Positions 27,565-35,636 of a DNA stretch of 58,196 nucleotides are shown piece after piece (the stretch's first letter is position 1; every line of letters starts with the position of its first letter). The stretch is from the NCBI GenBank assembly GCA_018780435.1, contig JADMJS010000189.1, positions 1 through 58,196 on the forward strand, written 5' to 3'. The DNA comes from Myxococcales bacterium. GTDB taxonomy: Bacteria; Myxococcota_A; UBA9042; GCA-2863065. A model generated the notes under the pieces. The model saw only the letters and a list, made by a program, of their open reading frames with translations, was not told the origin of the DNA and made no database searches. A program made the translations under genes and the position numbers.

Positions 27565-27828
27565 CTATTCCTCGGGCGTGTCGGGAGGGGCCGAGTCCGG
27601 CGTCGACTCCTCGGGGAGCGTCGCGGCGATGGCAGCCTCCACGTCGACCTGGTCGGCGTAGCGTTCGACGTAGCGGACGACCGCGCCTCGGTCGAGCACC
27701 ACGTTCAGCTCGTTCAGGCCCTTGAACGCGAAGAGCGACTGCAGCGCCTTCGTCGGGTCATAGAGGACCCGAACGGGCTCCCGGTACGTCTTCTGCCAGG
27801 ACTCGCTTCGCTCCGCCGCAGATGACAC
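27565..27828 (-). CDS. Small protein resembling the C-terminal half of a TlpA/AhpC-type thioredoxin fold
   Basis: 87 residues from GTG 27828 (GGAAG upstream). Residues 15-70 read like the last strands and helix of a TlpA/peroxiredoxin fold: REPVRVLYDPTKALQSLFAF, then NELNVVLDRGAVVRYVERYAD. The CxxC-bearing N-terminal half is absent; an in-frame TAG lies 15 bases upstream of the start, and the prs start is 41 bases away on the other strand. It is either a truncated remnant or a genuinely short protein. Confidence 0.5.
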   Translation of the reverse strand: MSSAAERSESWQKTYREPVRVLYDPTKALQSLFAFKGLNELNVVLDRGAVVRYVERYADQVDVEAAIAATLPEESTPDSAPPDTPEE

Positions 27829-27868
27829 GCTGAATACTTCCTGCTAGTAGCGCGCCGCGGAGGCCTCG

Positions 27869-28918
27869 ATGAACCCCAATCAGCCCCGCGCTCCGCTTCA
27901 CCTTCTGTCTTGTGCCGCCGCGCTCCCACTCGCAGAGTCGATCGCCAAGCACCTTCATGTCCCGCTCACGCGCTCCCGAGAGGCGTGGTTCGCGTGTGGC
28001 GAAGGCAAGCTCGAGATCGCGGAGAACATCCGCGGCTCCGACCTCTACATCGTTCAGGCGCCGGTCGCCCCGTCGGATCCCCGGTCCCTCTATGACCGGA
28101 CCATGATGCTCCTGCATGCCATCGAAGCGGCGGCCCTCGCCGACGCCCAGTACATCACCGTCGTCACGCCCTACTTTCCGTGTGCACGACAGGACAAGCG
28201 GAAGGGGCGCGCCCGCGAGGGGATCTCGGCCGGCCTGCTCGCTCGGTGCATGCAGGCCGCGGGCGCTCGGCGCGTCGTCGCGCTCGAGATCCACAACGAA
28301 GCCATCGGGGGCATGTTCGATCCCGCGGTGTGCCGGCTCGAGAACGTGTCGCTGCACCAGGAGCTGAGCCCCTGGCTGGTGCAGGAAGGGCTCGCGGGCG
28401 CCTGGAGCGGCGAGCCGTCCCGCCCGCCCGTGGTCGCGGCCCCCGACGTCGGCGGCCTCGAACGCGCCCGCCACTACGCCGAGAACCTCGGTCACAGCCT
28501 CGCCGTCATCTCGAAGGTGCGCGACTATGGCACCGAGAACCGCGTCTTGCGCTCGACCCTCATCGGTGACGTGGCCGGTCGGGACGTCCTCCTGGTCGAT
28601 GACATCGTCGACACCGCCGGGTCCGTCGTCGCCGCCTGCGCCGAGCTGAAAGAAGGGGGCGCCCGCGACATCACGGTCACGTGCGCCCACCCGGTCCTCT
28701 CCGATCCCGCGTGGGAGCGGCTACAGACGCTCGCCGACCGCGCTCGCTCCGAAGGTTGGCGCTTCCGCCTCGTCGGCACGACCGCGGTTCATCACGAGAA
28801 CCCGCCCGACTTCTACCGCAGCTTCGACATCGCCCCGCTGCTCGCCCGCGTCATCGAGTCGGTGAACCACCGAGGCTCGATCACGTCGGCGGAGCGGCCG
28901 GTGAAGCCGCCCTGCTGA
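27869..28918 (+). CDS. prs: Ribose-phosphate pyrophosphokinase (PRPP synthetase), divergent form
   Basis: Makes 5-phosphoribosyl diphosphate from ribose 5-phosphate and ATP. 349 residues, longer than the ~315 of common bacterial forms. Conserved parts: GEGKLEIAENIRGSDLYIVQ, the catalytic loop PYFPCARQDKRKGRAREGIS, VALEIHNEAIGGMFD (for DLHxxQIxGFFD), VVAAPDVGGLERAR, and the PRPP motif DVLLVDDIVDTAGSV. There is extra sequence before the VVAAPDVGG strand. The stop is immediately followed by the stop of the convergent TPR gene (TGATCA). Whether it is the sole prs of the genome is unknown. Confidence 0.88.
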   Translation: MNPNQPRAPLHLLSCAAALPLAESIAKHLHVPLTRSREAWFACGEGKLEIAENIRGSDLYIVQAPVAPSDPRSLYDRTMMLLHAIEAAALADAQYITVVTPYFPCARQDKRKGRAREGISAGLLARCMQAAGARRVVALEIHNEAIGGMFDPAVCRLENVSLHQELSPWLVQEGLAGAWSGEPSRPPVVAAPDVGGLERARHYAENLGHSLAVISKVRDYGTENRVLRSTLIGDVAGRDVLLVDDIVDTAGSVVAACAELKEGGARDITVTCAHPVLSDPAWERLQTLADRARSEGWRFRLVGTTAVHHENPPDFYRSFDIAPLLARVIESVNHRGSITSAERPVKPPC

Positions 28919-29545
28919 TCAGCGGCCCCCCTGCCCGAGGACCTCGAGCCCCGCCTTCGCCGAGGCGTGGCGCGGCGCGACGTCGAGCACCGCGTGGAGC
29001 TCCTGGGCGGCCTCCTGGGCTTTTCCGAGCTTCAACAGCGACCAGCCGAGGCCGGCCCGCATGTCGACGTCGGCGGGGTAGGCTTCGAGGACGCGACGGT
29101 AGCTGAGTTCGGCGTCTTTGAAGCGGCCCTCGTTGAACCGGGCCCATGCGAGCTTTCCGTGGGCGAGGGTGTTCTTCTGGTCCAGGTTGAGCACGTTGGT
29201 ACAGGCCGCCGCGGCTTCGGACCACTTGCCCCCCGCGAGGAGGGCGGTCGCGAGGCCCAGCAAGGGCTCGATGGCGCGGGGTGACTTGTTCACGGCGAGC
29301 CGGTACGCGTCCGCCGACGAGCTGAACTTGCCGAGGAGGTAGAGGAGCCATCCCCGGCGCAGGTGGTGGATGTAGCTATCTCGCGAGGCGGCGGACAAAC
29401 GTTCGAGGTCCGAGAGCGCGTCAGCGACGCGGCCCCGACCCTCGTGGTCGTAAGACTCCTGCCAGATAGGGCCCTCTCCAGCGAGCGCGGCGCCCGAGAG
29501 CGAGAGGGTCAAGGCGAAGACCAGGGCGCGAGTGCGAAGGGACAT
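28919..29545 (-). CDS. Periplasmic TPR protein, last gene of the seven-gene operon
   Basis: 208 residues from ATG 29545 with GAGGAG upstream. A cleavable signal peptide is visible (LVFALTLSLSGAALAG). The rest is tetratricopeptide-like: repeating segments with Gly at turn positions such as GWLLYLLGKFSSSADAYRLA, GLATALLAGGKWSEAAAACT, LAWARFNEGRFKDAELSYRR and LGWSLLKLGKAQEAAQELHA. It follows the transporter/peptidase fusion by 45 bases. Its first repeats resemble those of the TPR/barrel protein heading the operon. Likely a scaffold for a periplasmic complex; partner unknown. Confidence 0.85.
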   Translation of the reverse strand: MSLRTRALVFALTLSLSGAALAGEGPIWQESYDHEGRGRVADALSDLERLSAASRDSYIHHLRRGWLLYLLGKFSSSADAYRLAVNKSPRAIEPLLGLATALLAGGKWSEAAAACTNVLNLDQKNTLAHGKLAWARFNEGRFKDAELSYRRVLEAYPADVDMRAGLGWSLLKLGKAQEAAQELHAVLDVAPRHASAKAGLEVLGQGGR

Positions 29546-29590
29546 GGTGGACTCCTCGGTGAGGGTGGAAAGCACGATGACGACGCTCTG

Positions 29591-31903
29591 TCAGAGCGCC
29601 CTGTTGACGCGGTCGACGACGACGCGTCGCGCGGCGAAGGGGAAGGGGCGTTCGAGGCGGCGCGTCTCGGCGAGCATGAGGCCGCGGCTCGGGTCGAGCA
29701 CGGCTCGCGTCTCGAGGGTGGGCGCGTCACCGGTCCGGTGCCGGCTACGGCCGAGCACGATCAGCCGCTCGCCTTCTCGGATGGCCTCGAACTCCATCAC
29801 GGACGCGCCGCCGTCGTCGCCGAGGTAGGGCATGACGGCGTCCACGAGCGGTCGTCGCCACGGCGCCACGAGCGCGCGCGTCGGGACGACATCGGTCCAG
29901 CGGAGCCCTGGGGTCGCGGCGGGATCGCCGAGCTCGATCGGGACGCGGCTGAGCGCGAGCCGCAGGACGTCGAGCGCCGAGTGGGGCGCGCGCCGCGGCC
30001 CCAGCGCCACGGGATCGTAGGCCCAAAAAAGCTCGGGGAGAGCCGCGTAGGGCAGGGCGAGGCGCCGGTCCGAGACGAGGCGCCGCGTCCCATAGAGGTC
30101 CATGGACACGGTGAGCGTCTCGAGGTCGCCGGCTAGGGACGTCTCCCCGTCCCGAATGTGAGTGTGGTGGAAGCCCATGCGCTCGCCGTACGCGAGCTCG
30201 AGCCCGACGGCGGCGCTCCCGAGCGGCGCCATCGTCTGGCCGACCGTCGGTACGAAGCCGGAGAGGAGCGAGCGTCGGGTGAGGCCGCTCGTGACGACGT
30301 CGTGGAACTCCCACGGGAGGGTCGGCGCGCCGAGCTCGGCCGTCCCCTGCAGGTGGACATGGAGGTGGGGCCGAGGCGAGCGCCCCGAGCTGCCACATTG
30401 CCCCAGCCGGTCGCCGCGACGGACGATCTGTCCCGCCGCCACCGCGAGCGTCCCCGGTGAGAAGTGGCAGTAGAGCCCGTAGACGCCGGGCGCGTGCAAG
30501 ACGAGGACGAGGTTGCCCCAGTTCTCACGGACGTTCGTCTCGCCGATCGGGTTGTCGGGGATACCATCCTGAACGAGCACCACGGTGCCGTCCGCCATCG
30601 CGACGACGGGCAGGCGGTAACACCGATAGTCCTCGACCGAGCGCCCCGCGTTCGCGCCAGCGCCGTGGTAAGGCGCGCCGTCAGGGCCGAGCACCTCGAA
30701 GTCGAAGGCGTGTCGCCAGAGCCCCTGGTGCGTCAAAGGCCCGTCCTGGCCCTGGGTGCAGGTCCAGCGGCCGATGAAGGGCGCTCCGAAGCGGACGCCG
30801 TGACGCGTCCCGAAGCGAGCGCGATGCGCGGCGGCGGCGGTCGCGCTGACCTCCGGCCGAGCGGCGCTCGGATCGGCGGCTTCCGGTCCGACGAGTCGCG
30901 CGGGGGCGCCGGCCGTGCCGGGGACCACCTCGGTGCGTTGACGGAGCGTGAGGAGCAGCCCGAGGACGACCGCGTTGAACGGCAAGGAGAGGAGCGGGTA
31001 GCCGAGTCGGAGAAAGAGCGGCGACGCCATGAGCGTCAGGAGCCCGGCGAGCGTGCCTCCGAGCATCGCGACCCCGAGCGCGGACCGGCTCGGGACGAAC
31101 CAGACGGCTCCGAGCGCGACCGTCGTGAGCACCGCGTTGTAGAGCGCGACCTCGGCCAGCGGCGCCGCGGGGCGTATCGCGAGCGCCGAGAACACGAGCT
31201 CGAGGGCGGCCCACCCGAGGAGCGCCAACATCGCGGCGATGCGGCTGTGAAGGAGGAGGCCCACGAAGACCACCGCGCCGGCGCCGACCGTGGGAATGAA
31301 GAAGAGGGCCCCGAGGCCACGCAGCGCGCCTTGCGCCGTCGCCATGATCCCGACCGTGGCGTCCGCGCCCACGGCCACGAACTCCGACGGGGGCGGCCGC
31401 ACCGGGACGCCGAAGATAGGGAGCGCCAGGAGCGCGAGCGGGTAGACCGCCAGGAAGGGCAGGGTGAGCACCGGCAGCCCCACGGACCCGAGCAGCCCGC
31501 GTAGCCCCGTGGTGGTTACGAGCGCGAGCATCCCCGCCGCCGTCACCAGCACCAGCAGCGGCGCGCCGAGCTCACCGGCCGCGCCGAGTCCGAGCCCCGT
31601 GAGGAAGGCCCCGTAGCCGAGCTGGCCCGCGCCCACGAGAGTGCGGTCGAGCCCGAGCAGGAGGGCGAGCGCGCTCCCGGCCATCGAGGCCAGGACGCCG
31701 CACGCGACGACGTCCGGGGCCGCTACCGTCAGCCCGACGAGCAGCAGCGCGCCCATCACGCGGGAGCCCGAGAAGAGGGCGGCCGCGGCGGCGCCGGACA
31801 GCGAGTCCCCGAGCAGCCGCAGCGGAGCCGGCAACAGGGGCACCCACCGGCGCCCCGAGGCCCACCCGCCCGTGGCGTGCGCGCTTGTGGCTTCAGCGAG
31901 CAT
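29591..31903 (-). CDS. Urea-transporter-like membrane domain fused to an M23 (LytM) peptidase domain
   Basis: 770 residues. Residues ~35-330 are about ten hydrophobic helices with two inverted-repeat urea-transporter signatures: LPVLTLPF (near 143) and LLSLPF (near 301), matching the family LPxxTxPF. A Pro/Ala linker leads to an M23 endopeptidase domain (~395-525) with HAFDF (HxxxD), LYCHFSPG and PHLHVHL, the canonical zinc ligands. The last ~245 residues are beta-rich and unrecognised. ATG 31903 overlaps the decarboxylase gene by 11 bases. Topology should place the peptidase in the periplasm. Substrate of the channel part is inferred only from family. Confidence 0.88.
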   Translation of the reverse strand: MLAEATSAHATGGWASGRRWVPLLPAPLRLLGDSLSGAAAAALFSGSRVMGALLLVGLTVAAPDVVACGVLASMAGSALALLLGLDRTLVGAGQLGYGAFLTGLGLGAAGELGAPLLVLVTAAGMLALVTTTGLRGLLGSVGLPVLTLPFLAVYPLALLALPIFGVPVRPPPSEFVAVGADATVGIMATAQGALRGLGALFFIPTVGAGAVVFVGLLLHSRIAAMLALLGWAALELVFSALAIRPAAPLAEVALYNAVLTTVALGAVWFVPSRSALGVAMLGGTLAGLLTLMASPLFLRLGYPLLSLPFNAVVLGLLLTLRQRTEVVPGTAGAPARLVGPEAADPSAARPEVSATAAAAHRARFGTRHGVRFGAPFIGRWTCTQGQDGPLTHQGLWRHAFDFEVLGPDGAPYHGAGANAGRSVEDYRCYRLPVVAMADGTVVLVQDGIPDNPIGETNVRENWGNLVLVLHAPGVYGLYCHFSPGTLAVAAGQIVRRGDRLGQCGSSGRSPRPHLHVHLQGTAELGAPTLPWEFHDVVTSGLTRRSLLSGFVPTVGQTMAPLGSAAVGLELAYGERMGFHHTHIRDGETSLAGDLETLTVSMDLYGTRRLVSDRRLALPYAALPELFWAYDPVALGPRRAPHSALDVLRLALSRVPIELGDPAATPGLRWTDVVPTRALVAPWRRPLVDAVMPYLGDDGGASVMEFEAIREGERLIVLGRSRHRTGDAPTLETRAVLDPSRGLMLAETRRLERPFPFAARRVVVDRVNRAL

Positions 31904-33296
31904 GGGCCTTGTCCGCGGTGAGCCAGGCGGGCGTCCGTTCGTGCGAGCTGAAGGTCTCAAGGTCTTCGCGTTTACGGAGGAGCCCGTGCTGGCGCCCGTC
32001 ACCGACCATGACCACGGCGGGGCGATAGGTGATGAACTGCATCCATTGTGTGACGTTGTAAGCGCCGACGTTCCGGAAGACGACGGCGTCGCCCGGCCGT
32101 ACGGGCGGGAACATGACGGCTTCACGGACGACGTCGATGTTCATGCAGAGCGGGCCGTACATCACAGTCGGCTCCGAGATCCCGCCATGTTCGCGCACCG
32201 GGAGGACGTCGTGTTTGTACCAGTTCGAGGTGAAGAGCAGGTTGACGCCGCCGTCGAGGACGAGCGCCCGCGTGCCGTCCGGGAGGCGCTTGTTGGCCAC
32301 GACCGAGGTGACGAGGTAGCCGGCTTCGTCGACGAGCGCGCGCCCCGTCTCGAGGACGAGCGTTGGCATCTCGCGCATCGGGTAGCGCAGCCCGGAGAGC
32401 CCGTCGGCGATGGCGGCGGCGTAACGGCTGAAGGACGGGCAGACCTGCTCACCCGGGAGGTACTGCGCTTTGAGCGTGTTGGGCGACGCGAAGCCGCCGC
32501 CCATGTCGATGAACTCGAGGACCACGCCGTGTTCTTCGCGGAGGACGCTCGCGAACGCGGCCAGCTTGGACGACGCTTGCCGGTACGCGTCGGGTTCGAG
32601 GACGAAGGTCCCGACGTGGCAGTGAAGGCCGGCGAGCTGCAGTTGGCCGCCTCCGAGGAGGCGCGCGACGGCGTCTCGCGCCTGACCGCTGTCGAGGTTG
32701 AAGCCGAAGCGGTCCCAGGTCTGGGTGTGGTCCGTCGCGATTGAGAGCCGAAGCGCGACCTTCGGGACAATGCCGAGCCGTGCCGCGACCCGCTCGGCGG
32801 TCGCGAGCTCGTCGAAGTTGTCGAGGTGGACGATCGTGCCGAGCGGCAAGACCCGTTCGAGCGCGGACTCGGGTTTGTAGGGGCCGTTGAAGTGGATGCG
32901 CTCCGGTGCGACGCCGAGGGCGACCGCCTTCTCCCACTCGAACTCGGACACGACTTCGCCCCAGGCGCCTTCGTTCAAGAAGGTCTTGCAGATCCCGTCG
33001 AGGTAGTTGGTCTTCCACGACCAGGCAATCCGAAGCTTCGGAAATCGCAGAGAGAATGAGTCGCGGAGCTCGCGATAGCGCTCCTGCAGTGTCTTCTGGG
33101 AGAAGACGAAGAGAGGGCTCCCGTATTCGGCGAGCAGGTCCTCCACCGGGACGCCGTCGATGTGGCTCAGCGGCCTCACCGACTGCGTTCGGCTGAACTT
33201 GTTCATGAGGCCCGCCTGGTGGCGCACGATGGTCGGTGGCTCGTAGGCCAGCCGCGAGGTCAGGGTCGAGAGGGCACGGCTCGGGGTCTGGCTCAT
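31893..33296 (-). CDS. Fold-type III PLP-dependent decarboxylase (diaminopimelate/ornithine decarboxylase-like)
   Basis: 467 residues from ATG 33296 with AGGAG 7 bases upstream. It follows the LysA/alanine-racemase-fold pattern: PLFVFSQKTL, WSWKTN with the PLP Lys95, FNGPYKP, LHCHVGT, DMGGGFASPN (phosphate loop), LVLETGRALV (for EPGR), YGPLCMNIDVV (for GxxCxSxD) and RNVGAYNV. The Cys-Asp pair and Arg of the substrate site are kept, so a basic amino acid or amino-acid derivative is the likely substrate. The ETGR variant and the location away from lysine genes argue against housekeeping LysA. It follows the ATP-grasp gene by 52 bases. Confidence 0.9.
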   Translation of the reverse strand: MSQTPSRALSTLTSRLAYEPPTIVRHQAGLMNKFSRTQSVRPLSHIDGVPVEDLLAEYGSPLFVFSQKTLQERYRELRDSFSLRFPKLRIAWSWKTNYLDGICKTFLNEGAWGEVVSEFEWEKAVALGVAPERIHFNGPYKPESALERVLPLGTIVHLDNFDELATAERVAARLGIVPKVALRLSIATDHTQTWDRFGFNLDSGQARDAVARLLGGGQLQLAGLHCHVGTFVLEPDAYRQASSKLAAFASVLREEHGVVLEFIDMGGGFASPNTLKAQYLPGEQVCPSFSRYAAAIADGLSGLRYPMREMPTLVLETGRALVDEAGYLVTSVVANKRLPDGTRALVLDGGVNLLFTSNWYKHDVLPVREHGGISEPTVMYGPLCMNIDVVREAVMFPPVRPGDAVVFRNVGAYNVTQWMQFITYRPAVVMVGDGRQHGLLRKREDLETFSSHERTPAWLTADKAHAR

Positions 33297-33348
33297 CGGA
33301 AACTCCTGTGCGTAAGTGATTGAAAGTGCTGTATATCGCGCGTATGAG

Positions 33349-34497
33349 CTATTGGAGCGCCGGACTTGCCGAGCCGAGCGCCGAGCCGTCGTCGGAGTCG
33401 CCGAAGTCGTCGCTGACGGGTCGCGCCGTCCGGCGCAGCTCTCCGGTGGTGGAGATGGCGGCGAAGTCGTCGATGTGAGCGAGCTGGTCGATCGAGATCC
33501 GCACGAACATCGTGCCGACCCGATAGCTACGGCGGCTCTTGACCCGCTGGCCGGACGCGAGCCGCGCGACCGCCATGGGCAAGTTGTTCCCCGCGCCCGC
33601 GGACAGGTAGGACCACGCCGGGAAGCGCGGGTTCACCTCGAGCAGGTAGTAGCGGGCCTCGCCGCCCGGCGACGTCGACTTGAGCACCTCGAGCTCACAG
33701 GGGCCTCGCCACCCCGTCGTCGCCATGAAGCGCTCGGCCAGGGCCATCAAGGCCGGGTCGGCGATGGTGATGCCGGCCCAGCCCTTGCCCTTGTCCGTGA
33801 TCATGGTCTTCCGCATCGGCACGGCGCCGACGAGGCCGCCTTCGCCATCGCCGACGGCGACGATGTTCAGCTCCTCGCCGTGAACGGCGCTCTGCACGAT
33901 GATCGGCAGCCCCCACTGCGCGGCGACCTTGTGGAAGGCCGCCGTGGCTTCATCGACGGTGCGGGCGAGCGTCGCGCCGTAGTAGAGGCCCTTGACGTAG
34001 ATCGGGAACGCCAGCTCCTGGTGCAGCGTGTAGAGCTGCGCCACGTTCGAGATGACGCGCTGCGGTGGGACGTCGATCCCGGACGCGGCGCCGAGCTCCG
34101 AGAGCCGGACCTTCGAGCGCGCGTCGAGCTGCTCCTCCGTGGGGAGGAAGGTCCCGATCCCCTGCTCCGCGAGCCAGGGCGCGAGGGCGATGTAAGCCGC
34201 CAGCTCCGAATCGAGTGTCGGGATGATGACGTCGAGGGGCGTCTGAGAGTGTACGTATTCGAGACGCGCCTTCAGGGCCTCGGCGCCATTGGACGGATAC
34301 GGGACCAGGAATACGTCGGTCGTGAGCCCTTGCGCGTAGATGCCGGGATCGAGCGTGTCGTAGGCCAGCCCGACGACCCGCCCATGGAAGCCGCGGTGGG
34401 CCTGCAAGGCGCGGATCACGGAGACGCCCGGTCCTGGGTTGTCGGTGGCGTTCAGGCCCGTGACCGCGACGGTGCCGTGGAACTCCGCGCGCTTCAC
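33349..34497 (-). CDS. ATP-grasp ligase (carbamoyl-phosphate-synthetase-like)
   Basis: 382 residues. The N-terminal alpha/beta domain resembles the pre-ATP-grasp fold (VAVTGLNATDNPGPGVSVIR, DVIIPTLDSELAAYI). The ATP-grasp core has FPIYVKGLYYGA (Lys for ATP), QSAVHGEELNIVAVGD, CELEVLKS and YYLLEVNPRFPAWSYLSAG with the Glu and Asn metal ligands. The family forms amide or peptide bonds through acyl phosphates; the product is not deducible. GTG 34497 overlaps the PqqD-like stop (GTGA). The C-terminal ~30 residues are Asp/Ser-rich. Confidence 0.88.
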   Translation of the reverse strand: MKRAEFHGTVAVTGLNATDNPGPGVSVIRALQAHRGFHGRVVGLAYDTLDPGIYAQGLTTDVFLVPYPSNGAEALKARLEYVHSQTPLDVIIPTLDSELAAYIALAPWLAEQGIGTFLPTEEQLDARSKVRLSELGAASGIDVPPQRVISNVAQLYTLHQELAFPIYVKGLYYGATLARTVDEATAAFHKVAAQWGLPIIVQSAVHGEELNIVAVGDGEGGLVGAVPMRKTMITDKGKGWAGITIADPALMALAERFMATTGWRGPCELEVLKSTSPGGEARYYLLEVNPRFPAWSYLSAGAGNNLPMAVARLASGQRVKSRRSYRVGTMFVRISIDQLAHIDDFAAISTTGELRRTARPVSDDFGDSDDGSALGSASPALQ

Positions 34498-34838
34498 GAC
34501 GCCACCTCGCTCGCGCCCGGGGCGGAGGACGGGAGCCGGAAGTCGGCGCTCACGAGGCCGTCGCGGCGAAGCAGGTGGAGGAACTCGTCGAGGTCCCGAT
34601 GGAGGTCCGAGATCGAGGTCTCGAAGCGCTCGGCGAGGGACGTCAGGATCGCGTCGCGGCCGAGCGAGCGGCGTAGCCCGTCGAGGATGGTGAGGCCGGT
34701 GCCGTTCGTCGTGTAGGTCATGCCCGACTGCGGGTCGAAGACGAAGCCGGTGTCGCTGATGGCGAGCTCGCCGATCCGGTGCCGGCCATGTTGAGCGGTC
34801 GTCGCGACGTCCTGCGGGGTGGAGAGAGGGGTGTTCAT
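34494..34838 (-). CDS. PqqD-like small protein
   Basis: 114 residues from ATG 34838 with GAGGA 7 bases upstream. It matches the PqqD pattern (leader-peptide-binding winged helix): a beta start ELAISDTGFVFDPQSGMTYT, then NGTGLTILDGL, AILTSLAERFE and DLHRDLDEFLHLLRRDGLV. PqqD proteins normally deliver ribosomal precursor peptides to radical SAM or other modifying enzymes. No radical SAM gene or obvious precursor peptide lies nearby; the immediate partner is the ATP-grasp ligase, to which it is coupled. Confidence 0.82.
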   Translation of the reverse strand: MNTPLSTPQDVATTAQHGRHRIGELAISDTGFVFDPQSGMTYTTNGTGLTILDGLRRSLGRDAILTSLAERFETSISDLHRDLDEFLHLLRRDGLVSADFRLPSSAPGASEVAS

Positions 34839-34865
34839 GGGCAAATCCTCATCGTCGTCAAAAGG

Positions 34866-35636
34866 TTACGGGATCGTCTCGGCCGGGGCTTCGGAGGCCA
34901 TACCGCCGCCGGACTTGAGGCAGACCAACGGTCGGCCCTCGCCCGGCGGCGGAGGGATGGGGCTCGGCGCGCAATACATCCCCGTCGGGCAGGGGCTCTC
35001 GTCGTCGCAGAGCGGCAGGCAGAGCGGGCCGAGTGGGGTCGGCCCACAGCCGGTCCTCGGGGGGCACGCGGGCTCGCCGAGCCCACAGCGCGCGTGGCAC
35101 GTGCGGTGCGGGCCGGCACAGACGCCGCCATCGTCGCAAGTGCCGTCGGCGGAACAGGTCGGGAGCAGCCCGCCGGCGTCGTCTGGCGCGCCCGTCGCCG
35201 GTGCGTCCTCCGGCACGACCGCGTCCTCCCAGGCGTCGCCGGGCGGCACACACTGGCCGGTCGTGGCGTCACAGAGGCCGGTCAGGCACTGCAAGCCGGA
35301 GCGGCAGTCCGGGAAACACACCGGCGACGCCGCGCCGACGGTCGCGCAGACGTAGCCGTCACGGCAGTCGTCGTCTCGGTCGCATTCCGGCAGGCACAGG
35401 CCGCCTGTCGAAAACACGACACACTGAAAGCCCGCGTCGAGACAGGGCAGGCCGCCCGCGTCACAAGGCTGGGTACACATGCCATTGGCAAACCCGGTCG
35501 CGCGCCCCTCGGCGGTGGCCGGCGTGCAGAGATCGTGGGCGCATTGCACGTCCATCGCGCACGGTTCGCCGCCGGGGCGCCCTTCTTCGGGGTCGCAGCC
35601 GAGAAGGAGGGTGCCGAGTAGGGCGAGCCGAATCAC
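34866..35636 (-). CDS. Cys-rich lipoprotein
   Basis: 256 residues starting at GTG 35636, which overlaps the stop of the TPR/barrel gene (GTGA). Lipobox LLLGC at Cys14. About 30 Cys follow in short modules such as CAMDVQCAHDLC, CDRDDDCRDGYVCA, CFPDCRSGLQC and CPTGMYCAPS, typical of disulfide-bonded extracellular domains. No enzymatic motif. It precedes the PqqD-like gene by 27 bases and so belongs to the same operon. It could be a surface component or a modification target. Confidence 0.85.
   Translation of the reverse strand: MIRLALLGTLLLGCDPEEGRPGGEPCAMDVQCAHDLCTPATAEGRATGFANGMCTQPCDAGGLPCLDAGFQCVVFSTGGLCLPECDRDDDCRDGYVCATVGAASPVCFPDCRSGLQCLTGLCDATTGQCVPPGDAWEDAVVPEDAPATGAPDDAGGLLPTCSADGTCDDGGVCAGPHRTCHARCGLGEPACPPRTGCGPTPLGPLCLPLCDDESPCPTGMYCAPSPIPPPPGEGRPLVCLKSGGGMASEAPAETIP

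Noticed and set aside
31904..32125. N-terminal extension of the urea-transporter/M23 protein
   Set aside because: The extension overlaps the decarboxylase by over 200 bases and has Ser/Pro/Arg-rich shadow composition; ATG 31903 gives a normal N-terminus.
31893..33296. Housekeeping diaminopimelate decarboxylase (lysA)
   Set aside because: Fold and PLP motifs agree, but the ETGR variant, operon context and absence of lysine genes make a specialised decarboxylase more likely.
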